Shown here one piece after another: positions 18,541 to 26,763 of a DNA stretch of 64,000 nucleotides. The DNA comes from Virgisporangium aliadipatigenens (GTDB lineage: Bacteria; Actinomycetota; Actinomycetes; Mycobacteriales; Micromonosporaceae). The notes under the pieces were generated by a model. That model searched no databases, was not told the DNA's origin, and saw only the letters and a list, made by a program, of their open reading frames with translations. Numbering within the stretch: the stretch's first letter is position 1; each line of letters starts with the position of its first letter. The stretch covers positions 85,256 to 149,255 of the forward strand of contig NZ_BOPF01000028.1 in the NCBI RefSeq assembly GCF_016863615.1, in the 5' to 3' direction. Made by a program: the position numbers and the translations under genes.

Positions 18541-18809
18541 GCGCCGCCTGCCGCGGCCGGCCCGGCGGCTCACGGCATCAGCGACTCGCGCGGCGCTCGC
18601 CCACTCAGCGGCCCGCACCGGCGGCCCGCGCCGGCAGCGCGCGTCGGTGGCGGGCGTCGCTGGTTCGCGCGGCGCTTGCTGGCCCGGCGGCGTGAGCCGG
18701 TGGTGGGTGTCGGTGGCTCGGTGCGGGTGGGCGATGCGACGCATCCGTGTCCGGGCGTGCGAAGCCGAGGCGGCGCCGGTCGGGTGCCGGCGCCGCGCGA
18801 GCGGCTGGG
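18541..18809. other. Gene-free GC-rich stretch
   Basis: This 269-bp convergent intergenic region contains repeated CGGCG/GGTGGG-like low-complexity tracts and no convincing coding frame. Confidence 0.5.
18772..18794 (-). terminator. GC-rich hairpin after aldo/keto reductase gene
   Basis: Arms GGCGCCGG and CCGGCGCC enclose a 7-nt loop, starting 16 nt beyond the stop of the reductase gene. There is no T-run, which is common for actinobacterial terminators. Confidence 0.45.
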
Positions 18810-19823
18810 TCAGTTGTTGACCGAACGCATGCCCTGTTCGGGGTAGCGGGTGCCGGCCGCCGCACCCGGCGGGAGCGCGTCGTCGAGCCGGGCCAGCGCC
18901 TCCGGGCTGAGCGTGAGGTCGGCGGCGTCGGCGTTCTCCTCGACGTACTTGACCCGCCGGGTGCCGGGGATCGCGAACACGTCCTCGCCCCGGGAGAGCA
19001 CCCACGCGAGCGCTACCTTCGCCGGCGAGGCGCCCACCTCGTCGGCGACCGTGCGCACCACGTCGACCAGCTTGGCGTTGTGGTCGAGGTTCTCCTCGGA
19101 GTACCGCGGGCTGAACCGGCGGTAGTCCCGCTCGGCCAGGTCGGCCCTGCTCTGCACCGTGCCGGTGAGGATGCCGCGCCCGTAGGGCGAGTACGCCACG
19201 AGCGCCACGCCAAGCTCACGGCAGGCGTCCAGGAGGCCGTTCTCGGGATCGCGGGTGAACAGCGAGTACTCCACCTGAACTGCCGCGATCGGATGCACGG
19301 CGTGCGCGCGACGCAGCGTGTCGACGGCCACCTCGGAAAGGCCCAGGTGCCGCACCTTCCCCGCCCGCACCAGTCCGGCCATCGCGCCCACGGTGTCCTC
19401 GATCGGAACATCCGGCAGCTTCCGGTGCATGTAGTACAGGTCGATCGTGTCGATCCCGAGCCGGGCGAGCGAGGCGTCGCAGGCCTGCGGCACCCACTCC
19501 GGGGAGGTGTCCCCGTACTGGCCGCTGTTCGGGCCGAGCCACGAGGCGCGGTCGGCGCCCTCGGGGAACCGCGCGAGGAACTTCGTCGCCACGAACGCCT
19601 CGTCGCGCCGACCCTTGAGCGCCTGCCCGAGAACCCGTTCGCTGTGGCCCGCGCCGTACATGTCGGCGGTGTCGAAGTGCGTCATCCCGACGTCGAGCGC
19701 GCGATGCACCGCTGCGATCGACTCGTTGTCGTCGGCCGGCCCGTACACGTCCGCGAACGACATGGTGCCGAGCCCGACGGCGGCGACCTGCGGCCCGTTC
19801 GTGCCCAACTGGCGAAGCTTCAT
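18810..19823 (-). CDS. Aldo/keto reductase
   Basis: A 337-residue NADPH-dependent oxidoreductase with a TIM-barrel fold. Catalytic residues are visible in FDTADMYGAG (Asp51, Tyr56), FVATKF (Lys81) and LYYMHRK. The cofactor end is represented by IPGTRRVKYVEENADAADL. It resembles the YakC/IolS-type reductases of broad carbonyl substrate range. The start overlaps the MerR regulator stop by 4 nt (ATGA). MerR-aldo/keto reductase pairs are frequent in actinomycetes and are thought to respond to reactive electrophiles or redox stress. Confidence 0.9.
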   Translation of the reverse strand: MKLRQLGTNGPQVAAVGLGTMSFADVYGPADDNESIAAVHRALDVGMTHFDTADMYGAGHSERVLGQALKGRRDEAFVATKFLARFPEGADRASWLGPNSGQYGDTSPEWVPQACDASLARLGIDTIDLYYMHRKLPDVPIEDTVGAMAGLVRAGKVRHLGLSEVAVDTLRRAHAVHPIAAVQVEYSLFTRDPENGLLDACRELGVALVAYSPYGRGILTGTVQSRADLAERDYRRFSPRYSEENLDHNAKLVDVVRTVADEVGASPAKVALAWVLSRGEDVFAIPGTRRVKYVEENADAADLTLSPEALARLDDALPPGAAAGTRYPEQGMRSVNN

Positions 19824-20185
19824 GAGGTGGCCTCCGTGTAGAAGTCGATTTTCCAGTCGATGACCTTCAGGTCCTTCTGCAGGGCATCGATCTGCGCCAC
19901 GACGCGGGCCCGGTGCGAGACCAGGATCTCGAGGCGTTCGTGGTTGGTGGTGTCGCCGACGTTTATCAGCTCCACATAGCGGATCATGTCCCGAACGGGC
20001 ATCCCGGTGTCCCGCAGCTTGCAGAGGAAGCGCAGCCGCTCCACGTCCTGCTCGGCGTAACGGCGCCGGCCGGCGGAGTCGCGTCCGATCGGGCCGACCA
20101 GGCCCAGCCGCTCGTACCAGCGCAGCGTGTGCGCGGAGAGGTCGACCTGCCCGGCCACTTCGCTGACGGAGAGAAAGGCGCCCAC
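19820..20185 (-). CDS. MerR family regulator
   Basis: A 121-residue MerR-type protein: winged helix-turn-helix FLSVSEVAGQVDLSAHTLRW, then YERLGLVGPIGRDSAGRR, and a short dimerisation coiled coil without a cysteine-rich metal site. I place the start at GTG 20185 because the promoter at 20193-20223 would start transcription at about this base, making the mRNA leaderless. GTG 20194, with a GAAGGGGAAG sequence before it, is the alternative but overlaps the -10 region. It is coupled to the aldo/keto reductase gene and probably activates both. Confidence 0.85.
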   Translation of the reverse strand: MGAFLSVSEVAGQVDLSAHTLRWYERLGLVGPIGRDSAGRRRYAEQDVERLRFLCKLRDTGMPVRDMIRYVELINVGDTTNHERLEILVSHRARVVAQIDALQKDLKVIDWKIDFYTEATS

Positions 20186-20192
20186 GGGTTCC

Positions 20193-20223
20193 ACTCTTCC
20201 CCTTCGAGCGCACTCTAAGTCAA
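20193..20223 (-). promoter_or_regulatory. MerR-type promoter with long spacer and operator
   Basis: On the minus strand a -35 TTGACT (20223-20218) is followed after 19 bp by a weak -10, AAGAGT. The spacer holds an inverted repeat, CTTAGAGTGCGCTCGAAG, imperfect at one position per arm. A 19-bp spacer with a dyad between -35 and -10 is the classic MerR architecture. Confidence 0.6.
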
Positions 20224-20272
20224 GCGAACTCCACCAGATTGGGCCTGTGGATAACGTTGATTCGTCCGACAG

Positions 20273-20484
20273 GTGTACGAGAATGGGGGGCATGCGGACA
20301 GGCTGAAGGAAGCCGAAGCCGTACTGGCTCCGTGCCTTCAGACCAGCACGCTGTATCTGTCCACACAGGACATTGCCACCGGAGTGTGCCTGGCCGTGCT
20401 GGACGGCAACGGCATCCCACTCGACGTCGGCCGCACCAAACGACTCGTCGTCGGCGAGCTACGCCACGCCGCAACATCTGCCAC
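20273..20484 (+). pseudogene. Remnant of a DUF222/HNH endonuclease-like gene
   Basis: The plus-strand reading from GTG 20273 includes LDGNGIPLDVGRTKRLVVGE. This strongly recalls the segment just before the HNH motif in DUF222-HNH endonucleases of actinomycetes (usually ..LDVGR..RL..), but the downstream CRFPGC/HNH core is absent and the frame runs into the antisense of the next gene. It is therefore read as a decayed fragment. The call rests on a short motif. Confidence 0.4.
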
Positions 20485-20500
20485 CGGCGACCATGAGCCG

Positions 20501-21199
20501 CTACGGCCGGCCGAGGTCCCGCGGATGGTCGAACTCGTCCGCCGGACACCACACGTTGAGCGTGTACTCCGGCCGCAGCGTCGACCGGTCGAACGGGACC
20601 GTGAACCGCTGCCCGTCCGTGAGCACCACCTCGACGGTGTTCGCGGAGGCGAAGCGCGCCGACTCGTACTGCCGCGGCGGCGGGTCGTTGAACTCCGACC
20701 GCGCGCACAGCAGCGGATACCGCGACTCCCGAGTGAGAAGACCGGCGGGGCGGCGCACCACGAGTTCCTGGCGTTCGCCCCAGCCGTCGGGGCCGGCGGT
20801 GATCACCAGCTCCAGCCCCGCCTGCTCGGCGATCCGATGATCGGTCGGCGGGGCGTCGGAGAGGAACCACAGGGCGCCCGCCACGCAGGACAGCGCCAGC
20901 GCCGCCACGGACGCCAGCACGGTGACCACGATCGCTGCCCGCTTGTCCCGCAGGGTCAGCCAGGCGACCACGATCCCCATGAGCGGCGTACCCACCACGG
21001 CGAACGGCGGTGCCCAATATCCCGCCCGCCGCAGGATCACCAGGTCGAGGGGGTTCCACCAGAGCAGCAGCGAGAGGGTCAGCACGATCAGCGTGAAAAC
21101 GGCGACCAGCGCGGCGATCCGGCGCGAGGCGCGGGTGGGCCGCAGCGAACCAGGCGTCGACCTGGGAAGCGTCGACAGCGGGGGCGGTAAGACGGGCAC
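20501..21199 (-). CDS. Membrane protein of unknown function
   Basis: 232 residues: a Pro/Ser-rich cytoplasmic N-terminus, then three hydrophobic helices at about 28-50, 60-82 and 88-112 (IAALVAVFTLIVLTLSLLLW, then FAVVGTPLMGIVVAWLTL and IVVTVLASVAALALSCVAG), and an extracytoplasmic C-terminal domain of about 110 residues with VVLTDGQRFTVPFDRSTLR. I do not recognise the family. It stands alone between the HNH remnant and the SRPBCC gene. Confidence 0.65.
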   Translation of the reverse strand: MPVLPPPLSTLPRSTPGSLRPTRASRRIAALVAVFTLIVLTLSLLLWWNPLDLVILRRAGYWAPPFAVVGTPLMGIVVAWLTLRDKRAAIVVTVLASVAALALSCVAGALWFLSDAPPTDHRIAEQAGLELVITAGPDGWGERQELVVRRPAGLLTRESRYPLLCARSEFNDPPPRQYESARFASANTVEVVLTDGQRFTVPFDRSTLRPEYTLNVWCPADEFDHPRDLGRP

Positions 21200-21392
21200 C
21201 CGACCGATGGTCGATCATGCCCGGCCGGCAGCGCGTCGCCCGCGCCGAGCCCTGGCACGAAGCCGGGGTTCGACGCCGAGGGTTGACGTCGGAGAACCGG
21301 ACGGCGAACGTGAATCCCGTTGGCCGTACCGCAAAAGGCATGAACGCCGTCCCGCACAAAGGCTGAACGCCGCACCGCGAAGGGGATCAACC

Positions 21393-21854
21393 ATGAGCGT
21401 CAAGGTCACCCAGCCGTCCGACAACGAGATCCGGCTCGTCCGGGTTTTCGCCGCGCCGCCCGAGCTCGTCTTCGCCGCGCACACCCGGGCGGAATACCTG
21501 AAGCAGTGGTGGGGCCGGGGCAATCCGCTCGACGTCGAGATCGACCTACGGGTCGGCGGCACCTACCGGTTCGTCGAGCACGCGCCCGACGGGGAGCTGT
21601 ACGCGTTCCGGGGCGAGTTCCGTGAGCTGGAGCCGCCGGGGCGGATCGTGCAGACGTTCGAGTTCGAGGGGATGCCGGGGCACGTGGCCGTCGAGACGCT
21701 CACGCTCGAGGCGCACGACGGCGGGACGTTGATGACGAGCACGACGTGGTTCGACTCGAAGGAGGATCGCGACGGGATGCTGGAGACCGGCATGGTCGAG
21801 GGGACGGAGCAGTCGTTCGCCGCGCTCGACAAGATGCTCGCGGCAGCCGGCTAG
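21393..21854 (+). CDS. SRPBCC (AHSA1-like) domain protein
   Basis: A 153-residue START/Bet v 1-fold protein of the activator-of-Hsp90 homologue 1 type. The family pattern is clear: VRVFAAPPELVFAAHTRAEY, then LKQWWGR, DLRVGGTYRF and the C-terminal GMVEGTEQSFAALDKML. Such proteins form a hydrophobic pocket for small ligands, and in actinomycetes they often act with ArsR regulators, none of which is adjacent here. AAGGGGAT at 21381-21388 is the ribosome site. Its stop overlaps the convergent DUF742 gene by 4 nt. Confidence 0.85.
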   Translation: MSVKVTQPSDNEIRLVRVFAAPPELVFAAHTRAEYLKQWWGRGNPLDVEIDLRVGGTYRFVEHAPDGELYAFRGEFRELEPPGRIVQTFEFEGMPGHVAVETLTLEAHDGGTLMTSTTWFDSKEDRDGMLETGMVEGTEQSFAALDKMLAAAG

Positions 21855-22165
21855 AGGTGCTTGATGTGGCGCAGGATGCGGTGCAGGGCCTCGTCGTCGA
21901 TCTCCTGACGGATCGTGCACATGACGTGGCCCGCCGCGTCCAGGTCGTCGACGAGTTTCCACGTGTCGGTGAGCGGGATGTCGAGCGTCGCCGCGATCTC
22001 CGCCACCGAACGGGGATTGAGGCACAGCCGCGCGACCCGCCGGCTGTCGGGGCTCAACGGTGCGGACAGCGCCGCCGGTGCCGTGGCCACGATCGTGTCC
22101 ACCCCCAGGTCAGCCGGAACCGGGCGAGCGTAGTCGCTAGCCTGGCCGTTCGGCCGATCCGTCAT
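21851..22165 (-). CDS. DUF742-like regulatory protein
   Basis: A 104-residue protein with DYARPVPADLGVDTIV at the N-terminus and a winged-helix-like core, RVARLCLNPRSVAEIAATLD, followed by VDDLDAAGHV. This matches DUF742, normally the third gene of the actinobacterial kinase-roadblock-DUF742-GTPase conservons. Here the kinase, roadblock and GTPase genes are missing and the gene stands alone 47 bp downstream of a GGDEF-EAL gene on the same strand. Either an orphan regulator or a remnant is possible. Confidence 0.72.
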   Translation of the reverse strand: MTDRPNGQASDYARPVPADLGVDTIVATAPAALSAPLSPDSRRVARLCLNPRSVAEIAATLDIPLTDTWKLVDDLDAAGHVMCTIRQEIDDEALHRILRHIKHL

Positions 22166-22212
22166 ACGGCCATATTCGCTTCTTCGCGAAGCCTGTGCAA
22201 TCTGCGGTCCGA

Positions 22213-24609
22213 TTACATACAGTGATCTTCGGCGAATGTAACGTTTCGAATTGGAGCCGTCGCTAATAGCCGTTCGACAAAGAACATATCCGCGAGCGCG
22301 GACGGCTCGAGCGGTCGGGCGAATAGGAATCCCTGACCGAGGCGGTAGCCGAGGTCGTGAAGGAACGCGGCCTGCTCCGGCGTCTCGATTCCCTCGGCCA
22401 CCGCGGACAGCTCCAACGACCTGGCCATCTGCACCACGGCGGTGGCCACGGTCGACTGGCGGGCGACGGTCGTTACCCGGTCGACGAACGACCGGTCCAG
22501 CTTCAACGCGTCGACCGGGCAGGTCAGCAGCAGTCCGAGCGAGGACGCGGCGGTGCCGAAGTCGTCCAGCGCGAGGCCGATCCCCTGGGCGCGCAGTGCG
22601 TGCAGGGTGGCGATCGTCGGCGCGTCGGAGAGCACACCCGACTCGGTGACCTCGATCGTCAGGAGTTCGGCGGGCATGCCGGTCTCGGCGAGCACGGCCG
22701 CCACGTCGTCGGCGAACCCGGCCTCCTGCAGCTGGCGGCCGGAGACGTTGACATTCATCCGCAGGGCGCGGGCCCGCGGATGCTGCGCGCGCCACTCGAC
22801 CGCCTGCCGGCACGCCTCGCGCAGGATCCAGCGGCCGAGCGGCACGATCAGCCCGGTCTGCTCCGCGATCGGGATGAAGTCGCCCGGCGACATCGGCCCG
22901 CGCACCGGGCTGTGCCAGCGCACCAGCGCCTCCACGCCCACGAGGTCCCCCTCCGGCAGCGTTACGATCGGCTGGTAGAGCAGGTGGAACTCGTTCGCGC
23001 CGATCGCGTCGCGCAGCAGCGACGTCAGCCGGGCCGTCTCCAGGATCCGCGCGGTCATGTTCGGGGTGTAGGCGGCGTATCCGCCCTTGCCGCTGTCCTT
23101 GGCCGCGTACATGGCGATGTCGGCCTTACGGATCAGCTCGTCCAGGGTGTCCTCGCCGTCGGCGACCGCGACGCCGACGCTCGCCCGCGTCATGATCTCC
23201 GAGCTGGCGGCCCGCACCGGCCGGCTCACGGCGGCGAGCAGTTCCGCCGCGTACGCCGAGCCGTCGCCGCCGGACTCCCGCCCGCGCAGCAGCACGGCGA
23301 ACTCGTCACCGCCGAGGCGTGCCACCACGTCGCCGTCCCGGGTGGCGCCGCGCAGCCGCGCGGCGACCGCCACCAGCATCGCGTCGCCGGCCGCGTGGCC
23401 GAGCGTGTCGTTCACCGCCTTGAAGTCGTCCAGGTCGATGAGCAGCAGGTAGAGGCGTTCGCCGGGGGCGCGGCCGGCGAGCGCGCCGGAGACCGCGTCG
23501 ACGAAGGCGGTCCGGTTGAACAGGCCGGTCATGCCGTCCTGCAGCGCCTGCTCGCGCAGCCGCCCCTCCTTGTCGCGCACCTCCAGCAGGGCCGCGTCCA
23601 GGCGGTCGATCAGGCGGAAGTTGTCGCGGAACGCGAGGACCTGCCGGACCACGACGATCGCGGTCACGGCCACGGCGCCGCCGATGGCACCCCACACGTG
23701 TGTGTCCAGGCCGTCCGGCAGGGTCACGATCATGGTGGCGAACGTCACGAGCACGGCCGCGTACGGCAGCAGCCGGTAGGGCTTCTCGCGCAGGGGGATG
23801 AGCGCGGTCGGATTGCCGCGCTGGCGCAGTTCCTGGATCCGCGGCCCGAACATGAGCACCAGCGACGGCAGCAACCGCAGTGCGAGCGTCGCCGACCCCA
23901 CGGTCTCGGCCGAGTAGTCGACCGGCGCGACGAAGGCGCCGACCCCCTGCAGGAACGCGGCCGTCACCAGCGGCAGGGCCGCCAGCCGGGTCGCGGGCGG
24001 CACCGCCGCGAGGGTCACCCGGATCGCCGAGAACCCCGCGACCAGCACCAACGCCACGGTCATCACGCCGGTGGTCGCGTCGACGTCGCCGCCCCCGCCG
24101 CTCGCCAGCACCGCCCACGCGAGAACGCCGCTCGCCACCATCACGGTCGCCGAGTCGAGCCAGAAGCGCAGCCGCGCCCCGGGCGAACCGGTGCCGCTCG
24201 GGTAGATCAGCATGTTGACGACCATCACGGCCAGGCCGGCGACCAGCAGCACGGACTGGAGCACGCCGCCGTTGACGTCGCCCGGGGTCATGCGCCCCCA
24301 CGTGTCGACCAGTTGCGCACCGTCGCCGGCCGTGAACATCCCGACCGCGATCGTCAGCCCGAGCCAGAACCGGCGCACGATCGGGTTCACCGCCGAGATC
24401 CGCACCAGCCGCAGCGTCAGCACCATCATGCCGAGGTCGGCGACCATGATCATCGGCCAGAACGCCGCGAGCTTGGTGTGCGCGGAGGCGGGCCACGCGA
24501 GGAACCACCCGACGGCGGCGAGCGACGACCCGGCGAGCCCGACGAGTACCGGATCGCGCCACAGCGGCACAGCACGCCCGCGGCCTGCTGCCGGATCAGC
24601 AGCGTGCAC
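22213..24609 (-). CDS. Membrane GGDEF-EAL cyclic-di-GMP protein
   Basis: 798 residues. The N-terminal 310 residues hold about nine membrane helices (a MASE-like sensor region), then a short coiled coil (DRLDAALLEVRDKEGRLREQ). A GGDEF domain follows with intact RLGGDEFAVLL at about 430, so diguanylate cyclase activity is possible. The EAL domain has VGVEALVRW at about 555 and LALDDFGTAASS at about 680, keeping the core phosphodiesterase residues. It may make and degrade cyclic di-GMP in response to a membrane signal. The GTG start at 24609 gives a short, charged N-terminus. Confidence 0.9.
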   Translation of the reverse strand: MHAADPAAGRGRAVPLWRDPVLVGLAGSSLAAVGWFLAWPASAHTKLAAFWPMIMVADLGMMVLTLRLVRISAVNPIVRRFWLGLTIAVGMFTAGDGAQLVDTWGRMTPGDVNGGVLQSVLLVAGLAVMVVNMLIYPSGTGSPGARLRFWLDSATVMVASGVLAWAVLASGGGGDVDATTGVMTVALVLVAGFSAIRVTLAAVPPATRLAALPLVTAAFLQGVGAFVAPVDYSAETVGSATLALRLLPSLVLMFGPRIQELRQRGNPTALIPLREKPYRLLPYAAVLVTFATMIVTLPDGLDTHVWGAIGGAVAVTAIVVVRQVLAFRDNFRLIDRLDAALLEVRDKEGRLREQALQDGMTGLFNRTAFVDAVSGALAGRAPGERLYLLLIDLDDFKAVNDTLGHAAGDAMLVAVAARLRGATRDGDVVARLGGDEFAVLLRGRESGGDGSAYAAELLAAVSRPVRAASSEIMTRASVGVAVADGEDTLDELIRKADIAMYAAKDSGKGGYAAYTPNMTARILETARLTSLLRDAIGANEFHLLYQPIVTLPEGDLVGVEALVRWHSPVRGPMSPGDFIPIAEQTGLIVPLGRWILREACRQAVEWRAQHPRARALRMNVNVSGRQLQEAGFADDVAAVLAETGMPAELLTIEVTESGVLSDAPTIATLHALRAQGIGLALDDFGTAASSLGLLLTCPVDALKLDRSFVDRVTTVARQSTVATAVVQMARSLELSAVAEGIETPEQAAFLHDLGYRLGQGFLFARPLEPSALADMFFVERLLATAPIRNVTFAEDHCM

Positions 24610-24682
24610 GCCAGGGGTCCCTTCTCGCGGCAGATGTCGATCTACTCGTCGGCGCCGCGAGGCGGAAGTTGAGCGGATGTGA

Positions 24683-24715
24683 CAACGGGCCCGGGGGCAA
24701 TCCCCGGGCCCGTTG
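24683..24715 (-). terminator. Strong terminator hairpin of the subtilase gene
   Basis: A perfect 14-bp stem, CAACGGGCCCGGGG with CCCCGGGCCCGTTG, around a GCAAT loop. It lies 11 bp beyond the subtilase stop and upstream of the GGDEF-EAL start, so it separates the two same-strand genes. Confidence 0.8.
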
Positions 24716-24726
24716 CGGTGTGTGCC

Positions 24727-26604
24727 TTACAGCGTCAGGGTCCAGCTGTTGATGTAACCGGTGTCCAGCGACGCGGCGTCCTGCACGCGGAGGTTCCACG
24801 TGCCGTCGGCCTGCTCACCGGCGAGGTTGACCGTGAAGGTCTGGTCCACGTTGTCCGCCGAGCCGCCGCTGCGGTTGAGCAGCGTGTAGACCGAGCCGTC
24901 CGGCGCGATCAGGCTGACGACCAGGTCGCCCCGGTAGGTGTGGACGATGTGCACCTCGGCCGTGCTGCCGGCCGACGCGGCCCGCCCGCAGCCGTTGATC
25001 GTGATCGGGCTGCTCACCGTCGAGTTGTCGGAGATGGTGTAGTCCTGCGAGTTGGTGCCGGAGCAGCCCGGCGCGCCGACCACCGTCAGGGTGTAGGTCG
25101 CCGTCTTGACGGCGCTGCTGCCGGTGCCGGTGATCGTCACCGGGTAGGTGCCGCCCGGCGTCGACGCCGAGGTGGCGATCGTCAGCGTCGACGAACCGCC
25201 CGACGTGACCGAGGTCGGGCTGAACGTCGCCGTCGCGCCGCTCGGCAGGCCGCTCGCCGAGAACGCCACGGACTGCGCCGAGCCGCCCGTGGTGGCGGTG
25301 GAGACCGTCGCCGTGACGGAGCCGCCCGCGTTCGTCGAGCCCGCGGTCGGGCTGACGGCCACCGAGAAGTCGCTCGCCGGCAGGCCGGAGTTGTCGACGT
25401 ACAGCAGCTTGTTGGGGGAGCCGGTGCCCGGGCTGGTGACGACGTTCGGGGTCGCGTCGTTGCTCAGCTTCGAGGCGACCTGCGCCGGCGTGTAGCTCGG
25501 GTTCTGGGCCAGGACCAGGGCGGCCGCGCCGACGACGTGCGGCGTGGCCATCGAGGTGCCGCTGATGGTGTTGGTGTTGGTGGCGCCGCCGATCCACGCC
25601 GACGTGATGCCGGAGCCGGGCGCGAAGATGTCCAGGCAGGTGCCGATGTTGGAGTACGACGCGCGGGCGTCGGTGTTGGTGGTGGCGCCGACCGTGATGG
25701 CGTTCGGGGTGCTGGCGGGGGAGACCTGGCAGGCGTTGGACCCGTTCTCGTTGCCGGCCGCCACGCCGTAGGTGACGCCGTCGGCGATGGAGTTGGTGAC
25801 GGCCTGGTTGAGCGCCGTGTTGAGGCCGCCGCCGAGGCTCATGTTCGCCACGGCCAGCTCACCCGGGTCGTGGTCGCCGGTGACCCAGTCGATGCCGGCG
25901 ATGACCTGGTCCCAGGTGCCGCTGCCGGAGCAGTTCAGGACGCGGACGCCGACCAGCGTCACGCCCTTGGCCACGCCGTAGGTGTTGCCGCCGACGGTGC
26001 CGGAGACGTGGGTGCCGTGCCCCTGGCAGTCGGTGGCGTCGTTGTCGTTGTCGATGGTGTCGCGCCCGGAGACGGCCCGGCCGCCGAAGTCGTTGTGGCC
26101 GAAGTTGATGCCGGTGTCGACGATGTACGCGCGCACCGTCGAGGCCAGGGTCGGGTAGGTGTAGGAGTTGTTCAGCGGCAGCGCCCGCTGGTCGATGCGG
26201 TCCAGGCCCCAGGAGGGGGTCGGCGCCTGGGTGCCGCTGGCCTGGACGGTGTGGTTCTGCGTCACGTAGCGGACCGTCGGGTCGGCGGCGAGCTTGCGGG
26301 CGGCGTCCGCGGACATGTTCGCCGCGAAGCCGCGCAGCGCGTGCTGATAGGTGCGCGCGACGGTGGCGTTGTACTGCGTCGCGAGCGAAGTGGCGGTGGC
26401 CTGCACGCCGGCGCTGCTGACCGCGAGGTCGTTCAGCACGACGATGTAGGAGTCGGCGATGGCGGTCGCCCCACCTGCGTCGAGGATGGTGCCCTCCGCG
26501 GGAGCGGCACTGGCCGGCGTGCCGGCCGCGACGGCGAGCGCCGCCGCCGCGATCAGGAAACCGGACCGGCGCAAACCGGTCCGGGTCGTTCCTGCCTTGC
26601 CCAT
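24727..26604 (-). CDS. Secreted subtilisin-like protease with P domain
   Basis: A 625-residue extracellular S8 protease. A signal peptide ([20 protein letters not shown] onward) precedes an I9 propeptide ([13 protein letters not shown]) and a catalytic domain with Asp163 (YIVDTGIN), His196 (GHGTHVSG) and Ser351 (GTSMATPHV), all intact. A Ser/Thr/Gly-rich immunoglobulin-like region follows at about 405-500, then a C-terminal proprotein-convertase-type P domain ([13 protein letters not shown] to the end). It is presumably an exported, self-maturing nutritional or developmental protease. It is monocistronic, with a strong terminator downstream. Confidence 0.93.
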   Translation of the reverse strand: MGKAGTTRTGLRRSGFLIAAAALAVAAGTPASAAPAEGTILDAGGATAIADSYIVVLNDLAVSSAGVQATATSLATQYNATVARTYQHALRGFAANMSADAARKLAADPTVRYVTQNHTVQASGTQAPTPSWGLDRIDQRALPLNNSYTYPTLASTVRAYIVDTGINFGHNDFGGRAVSGRDTIDNDNDATDCQGHGTHVSGTVGGNTYGVAKGVTLVGVRVLNCSGSGTWDQVIAGIDWVTGDHDPGELAVANMSLGGGLNTALNQAVTNSIADGVTYGVAAGNENGSNACQVSPASTPNAITVGATTNTDARASYSNIGTCLDIFAPGSGITSAWIGGATNTNTISGTSMATPHVVGAAALVLAQNPSYTPAQVASKLSNDATPNVVTSPGTGSPNKLLYVDNSGLPASDFSVAVSPTAGSTNAGGSVTATVSTATTGGSAQSVAFSASGLPSGATATFSPTSVTSGGSSTLTIATSASTPGGTYPVTITGTGSSAVKTATYTLTVVGAPGCSGTNSQDYTISDNSTVSSPITINGCGRAASAGSTAEVHIVHTYRGDLVVSLIAPDGSVYTLLNRSGGSADNVDQTFTVNLAGEQADGTWNLRVQDAASLDTGYINSWTLTL

Positions 26605-26763
26605 GTGGTTCCTTCCCCCTACCCCTGGTGACCGATCCCCGCTCCGACGATCGAAGCGGGTCGATCAGTATGTGAGGCGTAATGGTAAGGACCACGTATT
26701 ACGATTGATAGATATAGGCGTGCGTCATTGTAATGCCGTACACTGCGCCCCGGATTTCCGGGC

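Noticed and set aside
20220..20500. Intact HNH endonuclease gene
   Set aside because: Only the segment before the HNH core can be read and the catalytic motif is absent.
24679..26631. A 650-codon plus-strand open frame over the subtilase gene
   Set aside because: Antisense to a protein with an intact catalytic triad; product is Arg/Gly/Val repeats without domains.
26749..26762. Hairpin CCCGG-ATTT-CCGGG as ceramidase terminator
   Set aside because: Only a 5-bp stem and no T-run on the minus strand.
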